A stretch of 64,000 nucleotides of DNA from Levilactobacillus acidifarinae DSM 19394 = JCM 15949 (GCF_001434835.1 NZ_AZDV01000026.1:611701-675700); one strand, 5' to 3'. Counted from the first letter of the stretch, positions 7,989-17,105 are shown. Numbers and translations: made by a program. Notes: a model not told the origin generated them from the letters alone.

Positions 7989-8897
7989 TTAGTGGCGATC
8001 ATCACTCAACTTAACCGCTTGAGAAACGTGCCCGTTCGTGGTGGCCAACAATTCCTTGGCCTCCGCAATCGTGCCTTTGGTTTCGATCAGAACAATGGCA
8101 AGCGGCACGTTGTTATTTGCCCGGGCCAGGGCCCGTTCGGCCGCTAGTGTAGAGGTTTGCGTGGCTTCCGCAATGATCTTCTTGGACCGTTCAAACGTCT
8201 TATCGTTAGTCGGGACCACGTTGATCATCAGGTTCTGGTACACCTTCCCCGTCTTGATCATGATCCCGGTCGACAGCATGTTTAAGACCATCTTTTCGGC
8301 CGTCCCCGCCTTCAGCAGCGTGGCCCCCGTGATCACCTCGGGACCTACAACTGGCGTAATTGGATAGTCCGCTACTTGGGCTAAAGGACTGTCGGCAATG
8401 CAGGAAAAACCGATGCCCAGCGCACCTTGGTCTTGAGCGTCTTTTAAGGCCGCCACCGTGTACGGTGTTTGCCCCGACGCCGCACTAGCTACTACCACGT
8501 CATCGCTAGTCAGGTGAATGGCGGCTAGGTCGGCCTTAGCAAGTTCTGGTGAGTCTTCGGCCGCCTGGACGGTTTGGGTCAGCGCCCGGGGACCGCCAGC
8601 AATCAAGCCGAAGGTCTGTTGCGCGGTCAATCCGTACGTGGGTTGCAATTCCGTCGCGTCGATCACCCCTAAACGACCAGAGGTCCCGGCACCAATGTAA
8701 ATCAGTCGCCCACCCTGATCAAATTTCGGGTACGCCGCATCGATTGCGGCCGCAATCTGGGGCAACTGCTTTTGGACCGCCCGGGCCACCCGCTGGTCTT
8801 CCCGGTTGATCGTGGCAACCATCTCCAACGTTGATTCCCGATCGATATGGGTCGAACGGTGATTACGCTGTTCCGTCAAGATTTCATCTAATTGCAT
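7989..8897 (-). CDS. murQ: N-acetylmuramic acid 6-phosphate etherase
   Basis: The 302-residue protein is the MurQ lyase that splits D-lactate from MurNAc-6-phosphate to give GlcNAc-6-phosphate in peptidoglycan recycling. It has a SIS fold with LIYIGAGTSGRLGVIDA (phosphosugar site, about residues 60-80), the catalytic-region ELQPTYG and the second SIS motif ASAASGQTPY. The start at 8897 has GGAGG eight bases upstream. A promoter with two CcpA-type cre sites precedes the gene, so catabolite control is likely. The usual MurNAc PTS transporter is not adjacent. Confidence 0.94.
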   Translation of the reverse strand: MQLDEILTEQRNHRSTHIDRESTLEMVATINREDQRVARAVQKQLPQIAAAIDAAYPKFDQGGRLIYIGAGTSGRLGVIDATELQPTYGLTAQQTFGLIAGGPRALTQTVQAAEDSPELAKADLAAIHLTSDDVVVASAASGQTPYTVAALKDAQDQGALGIGFSCIADSPLAQVADYPITPVVGPEVITGATLLKAGTAEKMVLNMLSTGIMIKTGKVYQNLMINVVPTNDKTFERSKKIIAEATQTSTLAAERALARANNNVPLAIVLIETKGTIAEAKELLATTNGHVSQAVKLSDDRH

Positions 8898-8940
8898 CTC
8901 GTCATCCTCCAACCTAACACAAAACTTTATTTTTCAGTTT

Positions 8941-8956
8941 ATGTATTCGTTTTCAT
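8941..8956. promoter_or_regulatory. cre site downstream of the murQ promoter
   Basis: On the minus strand ATGAAAACGAATACAT fits every position of the CcpA consensus WTGNNARCGNWWWCAW. It lies just downstream of the expected murQ transcription start, a position that normally gives repression. Confidence 0.75.
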
Positions 8957-8969
8957 AAAACCTATCTTA

Positions 8970-8998
8970 GGTATACCATGTTCCATACTGAATTTCAA
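8970..8998 (-). promoter_or_regulatory. Promoter of murQ
   Basis: TTGAAA (8993-8998) and TATACC (8970-8975) on the minus strand are spaced by 17 bp. They are flanked by cre-like sites on both sides. Confidence 0.65.
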
Positions 8999-9016
8999 TT
9001 CCGTTTTATAAAATGT

Positions 9017-9032
9017 TAGCAACCGTTTTCAT
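9017..9032. promoter_or_regulatory. Second cre-like site upstream of the murQ promoter
   Basis: On the minus strand ATGAAAACGGTTGCTA matches the cre consensus except at two positions of the right half. It lies about 45 bp upstream of the murQ -10 box. Confidence 0.5.
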
Positions 9033-9043
9033 TTCGGGACAAT

Positions 9044-9076
9044 AAAAAGAGAATTGGTAATGACCAATTCTCTTTT
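9044..9076 (-). terminator. Intrinsic terminator of the oppA-like gene
   Basis: The arms AAAAGAGAATTGGT (9045-9058) and ACCAATTCTCTTTT (9063-9076) are perfectly complementary with a four-base loop. The T-run works on either strand; it lies 14 bp past the oppA-like stop. Confidence 0.9.
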
Positions 9077-9089
9077 CGAGATAACAACT

Positions 9090-10736
9090 TTATTTTTCAA
9101 CCGCCATCCATTGATACCCGCGGCTCATGCCGGCCGGGTTCCAAACGTAACCCGTGACCTTCGCGTTCCACAGTTCCACCGTCGCCGGCTGATACAGCGC
9201 AACAATCCCTTGCTGGGTCATCAACCGCTTTTCAGCCTTGACTAAATCATTATAGCGCGCCGTTGGTCGGTTAGCGTCCTGGTTCTCGGAGCGCTTGATC
9301 AAGGCGTCGTATTGCGCATCGCTAAAGCTACCGTTGTTATTGGTGTTCCCCGTGGTCATCAACGACAAGAAGTTGATTGGATCCGCAAAGTCGGCGCCCC
9401 AACTTGACAGAACCAAATCAAAGTTACCGGAGTTCGACCGACTCAACCGAGTCTTGTACGGTAACGTGTTCAACGAGACCTTCACGTTAGGTAACTTCTC
9501 CAATTCGGCCTGAATGTATTGGGCCACGGTCTTGGTTACCGCCAAGTCGTCACACATCAGTGTCAGGTTTAATTGCTTGGTTCCAGTTGCCTTTAAGCCC
9601 GCCTTTAGTAATTTTTTGGCTTGTGGCAAATCGTAGGCGACTCCTTGCTTGACGTAAGCGTCCTTGGCGAAGTCGGCCTTGGTCTTCGGATTTTGCGTCA
9701 GGTTTTGTGAAACGAACCCTAACGGCGCTTTCGACCCATCCCGTAAAACGTGACTGGCTAGTTGCTGCTTGTCGATGGCGAGCGATAAGGCCTGGCGCAC
9801 CTTGACGTTCTTTAAGGCCTTGACCCGTTTTTCATTCATCTGCATATAGTAGGTCGAGCCCCCCACGAACGTCTTCATATCAGAATTGTTCTTAAGGTTG
9901 GCCACCTGGGTTCCGTCCAGCGTCGTGGCGTCTAACGCCTTCTTTTGGTAAAGGTTTAAGCCGGTCGACGGATCAGCCACGACCTGAAAATTCATGGTTT
10001 GCAGGTGAATCTGCTTCTTATCCCAGAATTTCGGGTTCTTGACCAGTTTCCAGCTCTGCGACGTTCCGGTCCACTTGGTCATCTTAAACGGACCGTCGTA
10101 AGCCGTCGTACTCCCTGAATGACCGTAGCGGCTGCCTTCCTTGACCACCACGCTCTTTTCTTGCGGGAAGAAGGTCGGAAAGGCCAGTAACAGCTTAAAG
10201 TAAGCGACCGGTTTGCTCAACGTCACTTCCAACCGGTAGTTACCTAAGGCCTTGACGCCCAGCTGACTAGGCGCTAGCTTCCCTGATTGGACCTGGTTAA
10301 AGTTCTTAACCCCCGCCATCAGATAAGCGTATTCCGAAGCCGTCTTCGGGTTAGCCGTCCGTTGCCACGAGTACACGAAATCGTGAGCCGTGACTGGTTT
10401 ACCGTCGTTCCAGCGGTTAGTCTTCCGTAACTTGAAGATGTACCGCTTGCCGCCGTTAGTCACCGTGGTCTTCGTGGCCAGAGCGTTCACTAACTTTTCG
10501 TTCTTACCTAACCGAAAGAGTCCCTCTTGCGTGTGGTACAACATGGTCAAACTGGTCGAATCGGCCGCCTTGGAGACATCCAGGGTCGTCACTTCCGATT
10601 TTGCCGACAACTTCACTTCTTGCTTAGTGGCTAGGCCCTTCGACGAACTGCTCGAAGAGGACTGCCCACAAGCTGCTAGGCCCCCCATGACCAGCAAACT
10701 TACTCCTACTAAAACGCCAACGTGTTTTCCGTTCAA
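9090..10736 (-). CDS. oppA: Oligopeptide ABC transporter substrate-binding lipoprotein
   Basis: The product is about 548 residues. A lipoprotein signal peptide ends in the lipobox LAACG (Cys near residue 23), followed by a Ser-rich linker. The mature part is a family 5 solute-binding protein with RKTNRWNDGKPVTAHDFVYSW near residue 105 and ALSLAIDKQQLA later. It would capture peptides at the outer face of the membrane for an OppBCDF importer, but no permease or ATPase gene is adjacent, so this is an orphan binding protein. The start is probably TTG at 10736, nine bases after AGGAG; the in-frame GTG at 10742 is only three bases from it. A long leader with a hairpin precedes it. Confidence 0.9.
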   Translation of the reverse strand: MNGKHVGVLVGVSLLVMGGLAACGQSSSSSSSKGLATKQEVKLSAKSEVTTLDVSKAADSTSLTMLYHTQEGLFRLGKNEKLVNALATKTTVTNGGKRYIFKLRKTNRWNDGKPVTAHDFVYSWQRTANPKTASEYAYLMAGVKNFNQVQSGKLAPSQLGVKALGNYRLEVTLSKPVAYFKLLLAFPTFFPQEKSVVVKEGSRYGHSGSTTAYDGPFKMTKWTGTSQSWKLVKNPKFWDKKQIHLQTMNFQVVADPSTGLNLYQKKALDATTLDGTQVANLKNNSDMKTFVGGSTYYMQMNEKRVKALKNVKVRQALSLAIDKQQLASHVLRDGSKAPLGFVSQNLTQNPKTKADFAKDAYVKQGVAYDLPQAKKLLKAGLKATGTKQLNLTLMCDDLAVTKTVAQYIQAELEKLPNVKVSLNTLPYKTRLSRSNSGNFDLVLSSWGADFADPINFLSLMTTGNTNNNGSFSDAQYDALIKRSENQDANRPTARYNDLVKAEKRLMTQQGIVALYQPATVELWNAKVTGYVWNPAGMSRGYQWMAVEK

Positions 10737-10778
10737 AATCACTCGCTCCTCAATTTAATTTCTGCGATGTACTGAGCC

Positions 10779-10802
10779 CACCGTCCCACGGTGTCTCAAG
10801 CA
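10779..10802 (-). promoter_or_regulatory. Hairpin in the oppA-like leader
   Basis: The arms CACCGT and ACGGTG, extended by GAG/CTC pairs, form a stable stem in the roughly 100-nt untranslated leader. There is no T-run. It could stabilise the messenger or act in control; its function is unknown. Confidence 0.35.
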
Positions 10803-10851
10803 AACGGGTCACTGAAAATACTAATTTTTCGTAAGCAAAACATCTCTTTCC

Positions 10852-10880
10852 ACCATACCGACTTTTAAAATTGTTTGCAA
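10852..10880 (-). promoter_or_regulatory. Promoter of the oppA-like gene
   Basis: TTGCAA (10875-10880) and TATGGT (10852-10857) on the minus strand have a 17-bp spacer and lie about 115 bp before the start codon. Confidence 0.6.
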
Positions 10881-10917
10881 GTCGAACGGCTCTCAGATGA
10901 GAAATCCAGGCCATTCC

Positions 10918-11973
10918 CTAATGCCTTTGCCATTTTAACCGCTGCCAGCCTAAATGCAGGCCGTACGTGGTAACAAACGCTAGGCCCCACGTCCCCAGAT
11001 AGCTGACCACAACGCGCCACCCTAACGGCCAATTTCCGGTCAACGCCCACATTCCGGCCAGCCAAAAAACGTGACTGAGATAGGCGCGGTACGCATAGGT
11101 CGCTAACCAGTGCATGGGCTGCAGCCAGGCTGAACGGTGACGTAACTGGGTGACCGCTAAACAACTGACCAGTCCAATTACGGTAAAGGCGTAGAAGGTG
11201 CCGGACAACTGGTAATAACTGGCTGCAGCCAACCGGACCGGTAGACCCCGGGCCACGAGTTGACCACTCAACCACCCCCAGGCGCCCAGCCAAGCCAGCG
11301 TGACCACCGGCCAGTACCGTTGCAGGGTCCGCGGTCCCGACTTAAATTGTGCCCACAAGGCCCCCGTCACGGCGTACGGGAGAAAGCTGAGTGCGAGGCG
11401 GTCGACCAGATAGGTGGGCGCGTGGGGAAACCACCACAGCCAGCCCCCGTAGAAGAGTCCCGTGACTCCTAGGCTGACCCAGGCCCGGGCTTGCCGTCGA
11501 CCGACCCACCGGGACCACACCCAAAAAAGTGGCATGACCCCAATAAACTGTAACATCATGGTGTTGTACCACAGGTGCGGGGCGGCGTTGCCACTGACGG
11601 CCTGCCAGAGAAACTGGCCCACCGTCTGGTAAGCCCCGTGTTGTTGACTGCCGGGCAAAATCTCCAGGTAAATCACCGTCCACCACACCGTGGGAACCCC
11701 CAGAGCCGACCACTGCTGGCGCCAATACTGCCGGTTGGTTTGCAGCGGAAAGTCTCTCCGTTGGCGTATCGTGGTGTACAGGATACCAAAAATAAACGCC
11801 GGGGCCGTAAATTTAACTAGGTTGTAGACGCTCCCCAAAACCCACTGCTGCCTAGCCGTGGGGTGAGCGGCCATGGCGAACCCTAAAACCGACTGCAACA
11901 TGACGGCAGTACAGGCCGCCACCTTGAGGTAGTCGCCAATGTCGGTTACCGGGGGCGTTACGCGTTGCTCCAT
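10918..11973 (-). CDS. Membrane acyltransferase (acyltransferase-3 family)
   Basis: The protein is about 351 residues with some ten hydrophobic segments spread along its length, consistent with the integral membrane acyltransferase-3 family that adds acetyl or other acyl groups to surface sugars or peptidoglycan. Motifs include the first membrane helix after DIGDYLKVAACTAVMLQ, a central HLWYNTMMLQFIGVMPLFW and a late ATYAYRAYLSHVFWLAG. The usual N-terminal His of the family is not evident in the first helix, so activity is uncertain. AAGGA lies eight bases before the ATG at 11973. It follows prs2 after a terminator, so it is probably transcribed separately or by read-through. Confidence 0.7.
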   Translation of the reverse strand: MEQRVTPPVTDIGDYLKVAACTAVMLQSVLGFAMAAHPTARQQWVLGSVYNLVKFTAPAFIFGILYTTIRQRRDFPLQTNRQYWRQQWSALGVPTVWWTVIYLEILPGSQQHGAYQTVGQFLWQAVSGNAAPHLWYNTMMLQFIGVMPLFWVWSRWVGRRQARAWVSLGVTGLFYGGWLWWFPHAPTYLVDRLALSFLPYAVTGALWAQFKSGPRTLQRYWPVVTLAWLGAWGWLSGQLVARGLPVRLAAASYYQLSGTFYAFTVIGLVSCLAVTQLRHRSAWLQPMHWLATYAYRAYLSHVFWLAGMWALTGNWPLGWRVVVSYLGTWGLAFVTTYGLHLGWQRLKWQRH

Positions 11974-11989
11974 CTTCTCAGTCCTTACC

Positions 11990-12019
11990 AAAAAAGGGCG
12001 ACTCCACCGAGTCCCCCTT
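11990..12019 (-). terminator. Intrinsic terminator of prs2
   Basis: The arms GGGCGACTC (11996-12004) and GAGTCCCCC (12009-12017) pair with one mismatch. On the minus strand the hairpin is followed by TTTTTT. Confidence 0.85.
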
Positions 12020-12032
12020 AAAACGATGACGA

Positions 12033-13019
12033 TTACTGTTGTTGTTTCGTGATCGGTGACCGAAAAAGTTGGTCAACGGGTTGTTCGTTATAGATCAAGT
12101 TGATGGCCCGACCGAAGAGATCGTCGACGGACATGACCACAAACTTGTCGCTTTGCTTGTCGGCCGGAATCTGAATCGAATCCGTCACGACCACCTTTTC
12201 TAACGGGGCGTCGTCGATGCGCTTCGTCGCGTCACCGGATAAAACGGCGTGGGTCGCACAAGCGTACACGCTAGCGGCACCAGCGTTGCGCAGGGCCACC
12301 GCCGAAACGGAAATCCGCACGGCCGTATCGATGATGTCATCCACGAGGATGGCGTGTTTGCCCCGCACGTCCCCAATGACGGCTTCCGGATGAGCCGCAT
12401 TTTCGGTCTCGCTCCGGTTGTCGATGATGGCGATGGGGGTTCCCAACAGTTCGGCTAACCGCCGGGCCCGACTGACTCCAGCATGGTCGGGAGCCACGAC
12501 GACCGTATTCTCTGCGGTTAACTCGGTATTCTCTTCAAAGTAGCTGGCTAATAACCGGTCACTTTGCAGATGGTCGACCGGAATATCGAAGAAGCCTTGT
12601 AGTTGCGCCGCATGTAGGTCCAGCGCAATCACCCGGTTGACCCCGTCCATTTGGAGGAGTGAGGCCACGAGCTTAGCTGTAATGGGTTCCCGCGAACGGG
12701 CTTTACGGTCGGCTCGAGAGTAACCGTAGTACGGAATGACCACGTTGATTTTCGCGGCACTGGCCCGCCGAGCGGCATCCACCATGATCAATAACTCCAT
12801 GAGGTTGGTGTTCACGGGATCAGAGACGGACTGAATGATAAAGAGTTCATCCCCCCGGATGCTTTCATCAATACTGATTTGAATTTCACCGTCACTAAAA
12901 TGTTTAACGGTTGCCTTACCTAATTCAACGCCGGCTACCCGGGCGATCTTTTCGGCTAAGGGCCGGTTAGAGCTTAAGGCAAAGAGCTTCATTTTGCCCG
13001 CTTCGACCTGTTCTACCAT
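12033..13019 (-). CDS. prs2: Ribose-phosphate pyrophosphokinase paralogue (Prs2 type)
   Basis: The 328-residue protein has the full PRPP synthetase fold: the N-terminal [45 protein letters not shown] and [17 protein letters not shown]. Two catalytic elements are unusual. The flexible loop expected to read DKRRP is DNRSETEN (around 200-207), losing the catalytic Lys and second Arg. The PRPP loop DTAGT is DTAVR (231-235). Similar changes occur in the second Prs copy of streptococci. It may be a regulatory subunit or a weak enzyme beside a canonical Prs encoded elsewhere. AGGAGG precedes the ATG by five bases, and a good promoter lies upstream. Confidence 0.88.
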   Translation of the reverse strand: MVEQVEAGKMKLFALSSNRPLAEKIARVAGVELGKATVKHFSDGEIQISIDESIRGDELFIIQSVSDPVNTNLMELLIMVDAARRASAAKINVVIPYYGYSRADRKARSREPITAKLVASLLQMDGVNRVIALDLHAAQLQGFFDIPVDHLQSDRLLASYFEENTELTAENTVVVAPDHAGVSRARRLAELLGTPIAIIDNRSETENAAHPEAVIGDVRGKHAILVDDIIDTAVRISVSAVALRNAGAASVYACATHAVLSGDATKRIDDAPLEKVVVTDSIQIPADKQSDKFVVMSVDDLFGRAINLIYNEQPVDQLFRSPITKQQQ

Positions 13020-13063
13020 AACAGCCTCCTATGCTTGTTCACTGGTTAAATTAACTCGTCTTC

Positions 13064-13092
13064 ATTATCGCAATTTCCCGCCGTAAACGCAA
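13064..13092 (-). promoter_or_regulatory. Promoter of prs2
   Basis: TTGCGT (13087-13092) and GATAAT (13064-13069) on the minus strand are separated by 17 bp, about 45 bp before the start codon. It separates prs2 from the recD2 operon. Confidence 0.65.
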
Positions 13093-13109
13093 CGTTTAAC
13101 CGAACGTTT

Positions 13110-15620
13110 TTAGGCCTGGGGCATAAATTGTTGGGGCGTAATCCCCTGCATCCCAATCATCGGGTCAATCTGACCGGCTAACGCCAGTTCCGGTGTTAAC
13201 CGGTTATCCGGTGGCGTTACCGGTTGATCGGTTGGCGCTGGTTGGGGCGTCGATTCCTCAGTCGCTGGCGTGGCGTTCGGCGTTGGCGCAGGACTGTCGG
13301 TCGCCGGCGTCTGTGGTGCATCCGGGGCCAACACCGCCTGAATCCGCTGAGTCAACGTGGTGTGGCGGTTAACCGACAAATTCTCTACACACGCAGTAAA
13401 GGCTTGCGGTTCCCCCACCAAGATCAGCATCTGGGCCGCCCGGGTCACCGCCGTATAGAGCAGATTTCGTTGTAGCATCCGGCTGTACTGACTGACCATC
13501 GGCAAGATGACCAACTTAAATTCGGAACCCTGGGCTTTGTGAATTGACATGCAGTAGGCCAGGGTCAAGCGGATCCAGTCGTTACGCGTGTAAGTTACCT
13601 CGGTCTGCTCAAAGGCAATCGTCAGCTGATCACTCTTGACCTTACTGTGTTTGTCACTGGCCAAGTCGATCCCGGTAATGGTCCCAATGTCACCGTTGAA
13701 TACGTTATTTTCGGGACTGTTGACCAGGTGCAAGACCTTGTCCCCAATCCGAAAGCGTTGGTGCCGAAACTCAACTTCCTTGGTTCGTTCACTCTTCTTA
13801 GGGTTGAGAATCCCCTGCAAGACCTCGTTGAGCCGGTCAATGCCGGCCGTGCCCCGGTACATTGGCGCTAGAACCTGAATGTCGGCGGCACTAAAGCCCT
13901 TTTGATGGGCCTTGCCCACGATTTGATCGATAACGTCGGCCACCTGGTTAGCGTGACAGGCGATAAACGAACGGTCTGGTTGATTTTTGGTGAAATCGGC
14001 GGGGAGCTGGCCGTTCTTGATAGCGTGGGCCAACGGGATAATCGAGGACCCATCTCCCTGGCGATAAATCGTATCTAGCTGGATCTTGGTCAGTTGGTCG
14101 CTGGCTAAGAGGTCGTGAAAGACCTGACCGGGCCCCACGGAAGGCAGTTGGTCCTTATCCCCGACGAAGATCACCTGCATCCCCACCGGAACGGCGCGAA
14201 GGAGGACCTTCATCAACGACACGTCGACCATCGACACCTCATCGACGATCAGCAGTCCCCCCTCCAAATCCTTAGTAGTGGCGTCCTCAATGTCGGCTTC
14301 TCTCCCGGTCAAACCGAGTAACCGGTGAATCGTGCTGGCGGGAAGGCCGGTGGTCTCACTCATCCGCTTGGCGGCTCGTCCGGTGGGGGCCGCTAGCAAG
14401 ATTGGAAACGGCCGCTCCTTGTATTCGTTAATGTCTAGCGACAGGCCGTGTAACCGCGCGTATAACTGTACCAAGCCCCGGATGATCGTGGTTTTACCGG
14501 TCCCCGGTCCCCCAGTCAACAGTAAGACCTTCGAGCGAACTGCCGCAGTTAAAGCGGCGGTCTGTGAGTCGTCGTAAGTAATGTCCGTCTGTTTTTCAAC
14601 GACCCGCAGTTGTTTTTGAATGGCGTCATCGTTAAACTGCTCCGCCAAATCCGTCTCATCAGCCTGCAAGAGTCGGTTCAAGTGTTCGGCAATCTGCCAC
14701 TCGTCGTCGTATAACGGCTTTAGGTAGATCCGTTGCTCGTCACCGACCACCTTCTGCTGCTTGGCTAGTTCCAATAACTGGGTTGCCAGATCTTGCGGGT
14801 TCAACCGGACGTTGCGGCTATTCTCCAAGAGGCCTAACGCGGTCGTCAATAACGGCTTGGCCGTGGTATAGGTATCCCCGTTGGCTACGGACAGGTCCCG
14901 TAACGTTTGGAGGATGCCGGCCCGTAACCGTTCGGGGCGGTCCGGCGCATAGCCTAGCTGCGTGGCAATCTGATCGGCCCGTTTAAAGCTGACCCCGGCG
15001 ATGTCCTCGGCTAAGCGGTAGGGATTTTCGTGAATCACGTCCAGCGTTTTTTCCTGATAGTGGTTGTAAATCGCGGCAGCCAACGTACTCCCAAAACCGT
15101 ACCCGTTCAACCCAATAATAATCTGTTCCATCCCATTGTTGGCTTGCAGGTTATCGATCAGCGTTTGGCTCACCTTGGGCGACAAACCCAAGGAATCCAG
15201 TACCGTATGATCGTTTAAAATGGCCTCGATGGCGTCGTTGCCCAGCGCGTCCACTACCCGCTCAGCGGTCTTCTTACCGACGCCCGGAAAGTCTTCGCCA
15301 CTCAAATAAGCGATCACCCCGTTACGTGAGGTCGGGGTTTCGTTTTGATAATTATCCGCTTGGAACTGAACCCCGTATTTAGGGTGTTCCACTCGCTTAC
15401 CGGTGAACCGGTAGGCCACGTCGTCTTTGATATCCGCAAAGTTCCCGGTGACCACGATTTCGTCTTCGTGCCAATCTAAACTGGTCTCACTGACCTTGAC
15501 CAGCATGACCTTATAAAAACTATCCTGACTGGCAAAGAAGACCGCACTCACCGTGCCCACCACGTAGTCGGCCTTGGAGCCGTTATCGGTCGCGAGTAAA
15601 TCCAAAGATTCGGTTGCCAT
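13110..15620 (-). CDS. recD2: RecD2 (YrrC/RecD-like) DNA helicase
   Basis: The 836-residue SF1 helicase has the RecD2 layout: an N-terminal OB-like region, helix-hairpin-helix DNA-binding repeats (for example EDFPGVGKKTAERVV near 109-123), then the motor core with Walker A GGPGTGKT (370-377), Walker B VDEVSM, motif III GDKDQLPSVGPG and a C-terminal helicase half with MSIHKAQGSEF. It unwinds DNA 5' to 3' in repair and replication-fork maintenance without RecBC. The last 90 residues are Pro/Thr-rich and low complexity, a lineage-specific tail. AAGGAG lies nine bases before ATG. It follows the TPR gene by six bases, so they share a transcript with gpmB. Confidence 0.95.
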   Translation of the reverse strand: MATESLDLLATDNGSKADYVVGTVSAVFFASQDSFYKVMLVKVSETSLDWHEDEIVVTGNFADIKDDVAYRFTGKRVEHPKYGVQFQADNYQNETPTSRNGVIAYLSGEDFPGVGKKTAERVVDALGNDAIEAILNDHTVLDSLGLSPKVSQTLIDNLQANNGMEQIIIGLNGYGFGSTLAAAIYNHYQEKTLDVIHENPYRLAEDIAGVSFKRADQIATQLGYAPDRPERLRAGILQTLRDLSVANGDTYTTAKPLLTTALGLLENSRNVRLNPQDLATQLLELAKQQKVVGDEQRIYLKPLYDDEWQIAEHLNRLLQADETDLAEQFNDDAIQKQLRVVEKQTDITYDDSQTAALTAAVRSKVLLLTGGPGTGKTTIIRGLVQLYARLHGLSLDINEYKERPFPILLAAPTGRAAKRMSETTGLPASTIHRLLGLTGREADIEDATTKDLEGGLLIVDEVSMVDVSLMKVLLRAVPVGMQVIFVGDKDQLPSVGPGQVFHDLLASDQLTKIQLDTIYRQGDGSSIIPLAHAIKNGQLPADFTKNQPDRSFIACHANQVADVIDQIVGKAHQKGFSAADIQVLAPMYRGTAGIDRLNEVLQGILNPKKSERTKEVEFRHQRFRIGDKVLHLVNSPENNVFNGDIGTITGIDLASDKHSKVKSDQLTIAFEQTEVTYTRNDWIRLTLAYCMSIHKAQGSEFKLVILPMVSQYSRMLQRNLLYTAVTRAAQMLILVGEPQAFTACVENLSVNRHTTLTQRIQAVLAPDAPQTPATDSPAPTPNATPATEESTPQPAPTDQPVTPPDNRLTPELALAGQIDPMIGMQGITPQQFMPQA

Positions 15621-15626
15621 GCCTGA

Positions 15627-16310
15627 TTACTCCTTCTTTTGTTTGTGTTGCGCTTGAATGAACTTTTCGATGTCGCCTAATTTCTTTTGACCTTGTGCAT
15701 AATAAGTCGGGTCGAGGCGCTTCGCCCGGTCAAAATACTGGGCGTACGGGTCCCCTTGAACCATCGCAACGAGTCCCCGGTCAAACGTGGCCCGGCCATT
15801 TTCGGCATCTAGGGCCAATACCTGATCGTAATACTGGGCCGCCTGAGCCATGTTCCCCAGTGCCAGTAAGTTTTCGGCCACGACCTGGAGGGTCGCCACG
15901 TCTTGCGGCTGACTGGTCAACGCGGTCAATGCAAAAGCCAAGGCCCGCTTGTGATCACCGTTAGCCATGTGGCTCTGGGCAATCATCAAGTACCCGGCGC
16001 CCTTGAGTTGATCGTTCAACTGATCAAACTGCGCGATGGCCTTAGGGTAATCCTGGGCCGCGTAGTACACGTTGCCCAACCCGTAATGCAGACGCTCGAC
16101 GGCAGCCGGCTGTGCGGCAAATAGTCCTAAGGCCTTCATCAAGAGTTCTTCGGCCTGAGCGTACGAGTTGAGATCAACCAAGACGGTGGCCAGTTCGTAA
16201 TAGGGTTCGAAGTCACCGGGTTCTTGGGTAATCTGTTGGACCAATTGGTGCACTAACTTTTCTGAGCGTTGTTTATCCGCTGCTCGGCTGGCGGAAGTGG
16301 GTTCTGTCAT
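15627..16310 (-). CDS. Tetratricopeptide repeat protein
   Basis: The 227-residue cytoplasmic protein consists of several TPR units from about residue 35 onward, seen in segments such as FEPYYELATVLVDLNSYAQAEELL, HYGLGNVYYAAQDYPKAI and AAQYYDQVLALDAENG. It is likely a protein-protein adaptor. It sits between gpmB and recD2 with gaps of 13 and 6 bp, an order common in lactobacilli, so co-transcription is likely. No enzyme domain is present and the partner is unknown. AGGTG precedes the ATG. Confidence 0.85.
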   Translation of the reverse strand: MTEPTSASRAADKQRSEKLVHQLVQQITQEPGDFEPYYELATVLVDLNSYAQAEELLMKALGLFAAQPAAVERLHYGLGNVYYAAQDYPKAIAQFDQLNDQLKGAGYLMIAQSHMANGDHKRALAFALTALTSQPQDVATLQVVAENLLALGNMAQAAQYYDQVLALDAENGRATFDRGLVAMVQGDPYAQYFDRAKRLDPTYYAQGQKKLGDIEKFIQAQHKQKKE

Positions 16311-16323
16311 GTGATCACCTCGT

Positions 16324-16980
16324 CTAAATCGTATCGGTCGGCGTCGCGGTGGCCGTCAGAAAGCTGGTATTGTTCCAATCCAGCAGGTCAAAGTGTTGCC
16401 CGTCATTTGTCTCAAGGACCGTGACACTGGTGTTACGAATCCCACCCCGGCGGCGTAGATCGGCTAACGGTGTCGCCAGTAAGGCGTTGATTTCGGCATT
16501 TAAGGCCGCCCCGTGCCCCACCACTAAGACGTTATCCTGCGGCTGGGGGTTGTTGGCGACGATGGTTTGAATCGCCGGGGTCATCCGGTCGATCACCTGT
16601 TGGAAGGTTTCCCCCCCAATTTCGGTCGTGGTGTAACGGTCGGGATGGTTACGAAAGGCGTCCAGTTCGGCCGGAAACCGATCCTGAATTGAGGAAAAGG
16701 TTTGGCCTTCCATCTTTCCCAAATGGAATTCTTCTAGCCGACTCATCAACGTCAGCGGTACCTTTTGGTGAAGTTCGCGAATTACGTGTTGAGCCGTGAC
16801 CCGCGCCCGTTTGATGGGACTAGCATAGGCGTGCGTGAAGGGAATGCCGCGTAAGTACCGGCCTACCTGCACCATTTGTTGATAGCTCTCCGGTAACAAC
16901 GGCGAATCACCCCCGGCACCCTGGAACCGTCCTTCCAGATTCCACTGCGTTTTCCCGTGACGAATGAAGTATAGTTTCAT
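16324..16980 (-). CDS. gpmB: Histidine phosphatase / phosphoglycerate mutase family protein
   Basis: The 218-residue protein belongs to the histidine phosphatase superfamily. The phospho-acceptor motif FIRHGKTQWN is at residues 5-14, the EFHLGKMEGQ element carries the acid/base Glu, and the second catalytic His is in VVGHGAALN. It may be a broad phosphatase rather than a glycolytic mutase, as its sequence lacks the extra insertions of GpmA; the gene symbol is therefore provisional. AAAGGA lies eleven bases before ATG and a promoter is visible upstream. It is the first gene of gpmB-TPR-recD2. Confidence 0.85.
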   Translation of the reverse strand: MKLYFIRHGKTQWNLEGRFQGAGGDSPLLPESYQQMVQVGRYLRGIPFTHAYASPIKRARVTAQHVIRELHQKVPLTLMSRLEEFHLGKMEGQTFSSIQDRFPAELDAFRNHPDRYTTTEIGGETFQQVIDRMTPAIQTIVANNPQPQDNVLVVGHGAALNAEINALLATPLADLRRRGGIRNTSVTVLETNDGQHFDLLDWNNTSFLTATATPTDTI

Positions 16981-17048
16981 AAGTTTAAGCGTCCTTTCAA
17001 CGGTTTATCCCGCGTGAGCTTTAAATTCTGTTGAATCAATCTTTACAT

Positions 17049-17076
17049 ATTATGCCAGTTTTCGCGCCGTTTTCAA
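17049..17076 (-). promoter_or_regulatory. Promoter of the gpmB-TPR-recD2 operon
   Basis: TTGAAA (17071-17076) and CATAAT (17049-17054) on the minus strand are separated by 16 bp, about 70 bp before gpmB. Confidence 0.6.
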
Positions 17077-17105
17077 AGTAACTGGGCCAAAAAGCCCGTT
17101 AAACG

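Noticed and set aside
10865..11725. Two long open frames overlapping the acyltransferase gene
   Set aside because: They lie in other frames of a GC-rich membrane protein gene, lack ribosome binding sites and have no plausible domain.
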